Source: Chamaea fasciata (lineage: Eukaryota > Chordata > Aves > Passeriformes > Sylviidae). Taken from it: DNA of 64,000 nt. The position numbers and the translations under genes were made by a program. The DNA lies in contig JARCOQ010000002.1 of NCBI GenBank assembly GCA_029207755.1, positions 13,779,156 to 13,843,155 of the forward strand. Reading direction: 5' to 3'. Under the pieces are notes generated by a model. That model was not told the origin of the DNA and ran no database searches. It worked only from the letters and a program-made list of their open reading frames with translations. Shown here piece after piece: positions 62,938-64,000 of the stretch. How positions within the stretch are numbered: the first letter of the stretch is position 1; each line of letters opens with the position of its first letter.

Positions 62938-64000
62938 GATAGAATAGAATAAGCATTCTTTTTAGTTACATAATCCAAAATAGATGGCAATAACAGGGAA
63001 GAGACCTCCTTGTCTTTATGTTGACTCACAAGTTTTTAACTTTATTTTCTTCCCCTGCCCTGTTGAGGAAAAAGAGAAAGAGAAGGAAAACATCTGAGTG
63101 GGGAGCTGGCAGCCTTCAAATGTCAAAGTCATCACACTTTTTAAATGAAACTGAACAATTACTTCTGAGAAATCACTAGTTCTTAACATAGAGAAGAAGA
63201 TGGACATAATAATAGAAGAATTTAGACATTAAAAGATGGGGTTCCAAGCAATTGCTCTTCACAAAGTGAAAGCTGAACAGAGCAAACTCAACTGATGTCT
63301 TTAGGGAGCAAAAATATATCAGGTAAATTCATACCATAATATGCTTATGCAATCTAGGTATTACATAAGACTGCTAAAATTTTTAAGCTTATTGCCATCT
63401 TGTGTCCTTAACAGGGCTTGTTTTAGTGTTCAAAAACTAAATTTAGAAAAAATTTTGTCATGAACTAAAACTATGCCAAATAAATAAATTAATTCATTTT
63501 CACTCCCTATCTTTCCCTGGTTTACTACAGAGTTCTGTGTAAAGATGAGTGCTGATAAGAAAACTGAAGATGCTCAAAAGCCCTGGATGATGTAAACTGT
63601 ATTGTGTTCTCCATGGTGTAGTGCAGAAGGTGTCCGATTCTTCAGAAATACACCCAGCAAGCTGCATTAGGGTGAACTCTATTTCATGTTAATATTCAGC
63701 TGGCATTGCCTGCCTGCAGAAAAAGATAAAGGGTTCATATTATTTGTTTGGCTGGTTCTTTCTGTTCTGTTTCTGTATATGAACACATCACTGGACAAGA
63801 GGGATAAACTCTGGCTTAAAAAAAATTTGGCTAGCTCACATTAAGGCTATTTTCAACTCATTAGCTCTTTTATCCAAAGACTGTAACCTTGATTAGCTTG
63901 AAATTGTGGTAATTCCTGATTGCACTTTTCTCTCTCCAGGTCATATTTCAGTCTACTACTAACTCTGCTCTGAAGAGCAGAACACTTGTTTACCACATTA
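62938..64000. other. Unassigned AT-rich DNA
   Basis: No gene or repeat recognised. The downstream part of the interrupted ERVL-type LTR does not resume here. Confidence 0.55.

Overview
The window looks like intergenic DNA from a bird, most likely a songbird. Most of it is AT-rich with no conserved exon I can recognise. The interspersed repeats are avian: CR1 LINE tails ending near an ATTCTATGATT-type sequence, and long ERVL- and ERVK-type LTRs of kinds I know from bird genomes. I see no mammalian SINE or L1, no tRNA or rRNA, no CRISPR and no intact host gene. Repeat families are named by recognition; no database search was run.

Layout. 1-8.5 kb: mostly unassigned AT-rich DNA with two CR1 pieces. 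8.55-9.56 kb: long ERVL-type LTR (+). 11.95-12.46 kb: CR1. 13.47-15.39 kb: an unusual minus-strand retroviral locus. Read on the minus strand it runs env remnant, polypurine tract, 262-bp LTR with TGTA/TACA ends, primer-site-like motif, splice donor, gag, then two adjoining host cDNA-like fragments: PORCN (antisense to the virus) and SHISA2 (sense). 17.3-20.46 kb: a cluster of LTRs, a GC-rich unassigned block and a CR1. 22.7-24.0 kb: LTR pieces. 26.0-26.3 kb: CR1. 27.97-35.03 kb: a decayed minus-strand class II (betaretrovirus-like) provirus with one LTR, gag, protease, RT, RNase H and integrase, interrupted by a younger LTR at 31.91-32.46 kb that is nearly identical to the one at 17.30-17.85 kb. 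36.06-37.14 and 40.48-41.56 kb: two more ERVL-type LTRs in opposite orientations, with a (GGGGA)n array and a CR1 between them. 42.8-61.1 kb: mainly unassigned DNA with scattered CR1s, two weak LTR candidates and an 88-bp tandem duplication. 61.75-62.94 kb: a truncated ERVL-type LTR abutting an ERVK-type LTR.

No set of genes works together here; the window is a record of retroelement insertion and decay. The older provirus is dead: stops and frameshifts, the last Asp of the RT box replaced by Asn, the integrase Glu replaced by Lys, a damaged second zinc knuckle, and no 3' LTR. The item that best deserves follow-up is the gag/PORCN/SHISA2 chimera at 13.47-14.44 kb. It looks like two host mRNAs captured by a retrovirus in opposite orientations. 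Processed host copies are rare in birds because CR1 does not readily mobilise ordinary poly(A) mRNAs.
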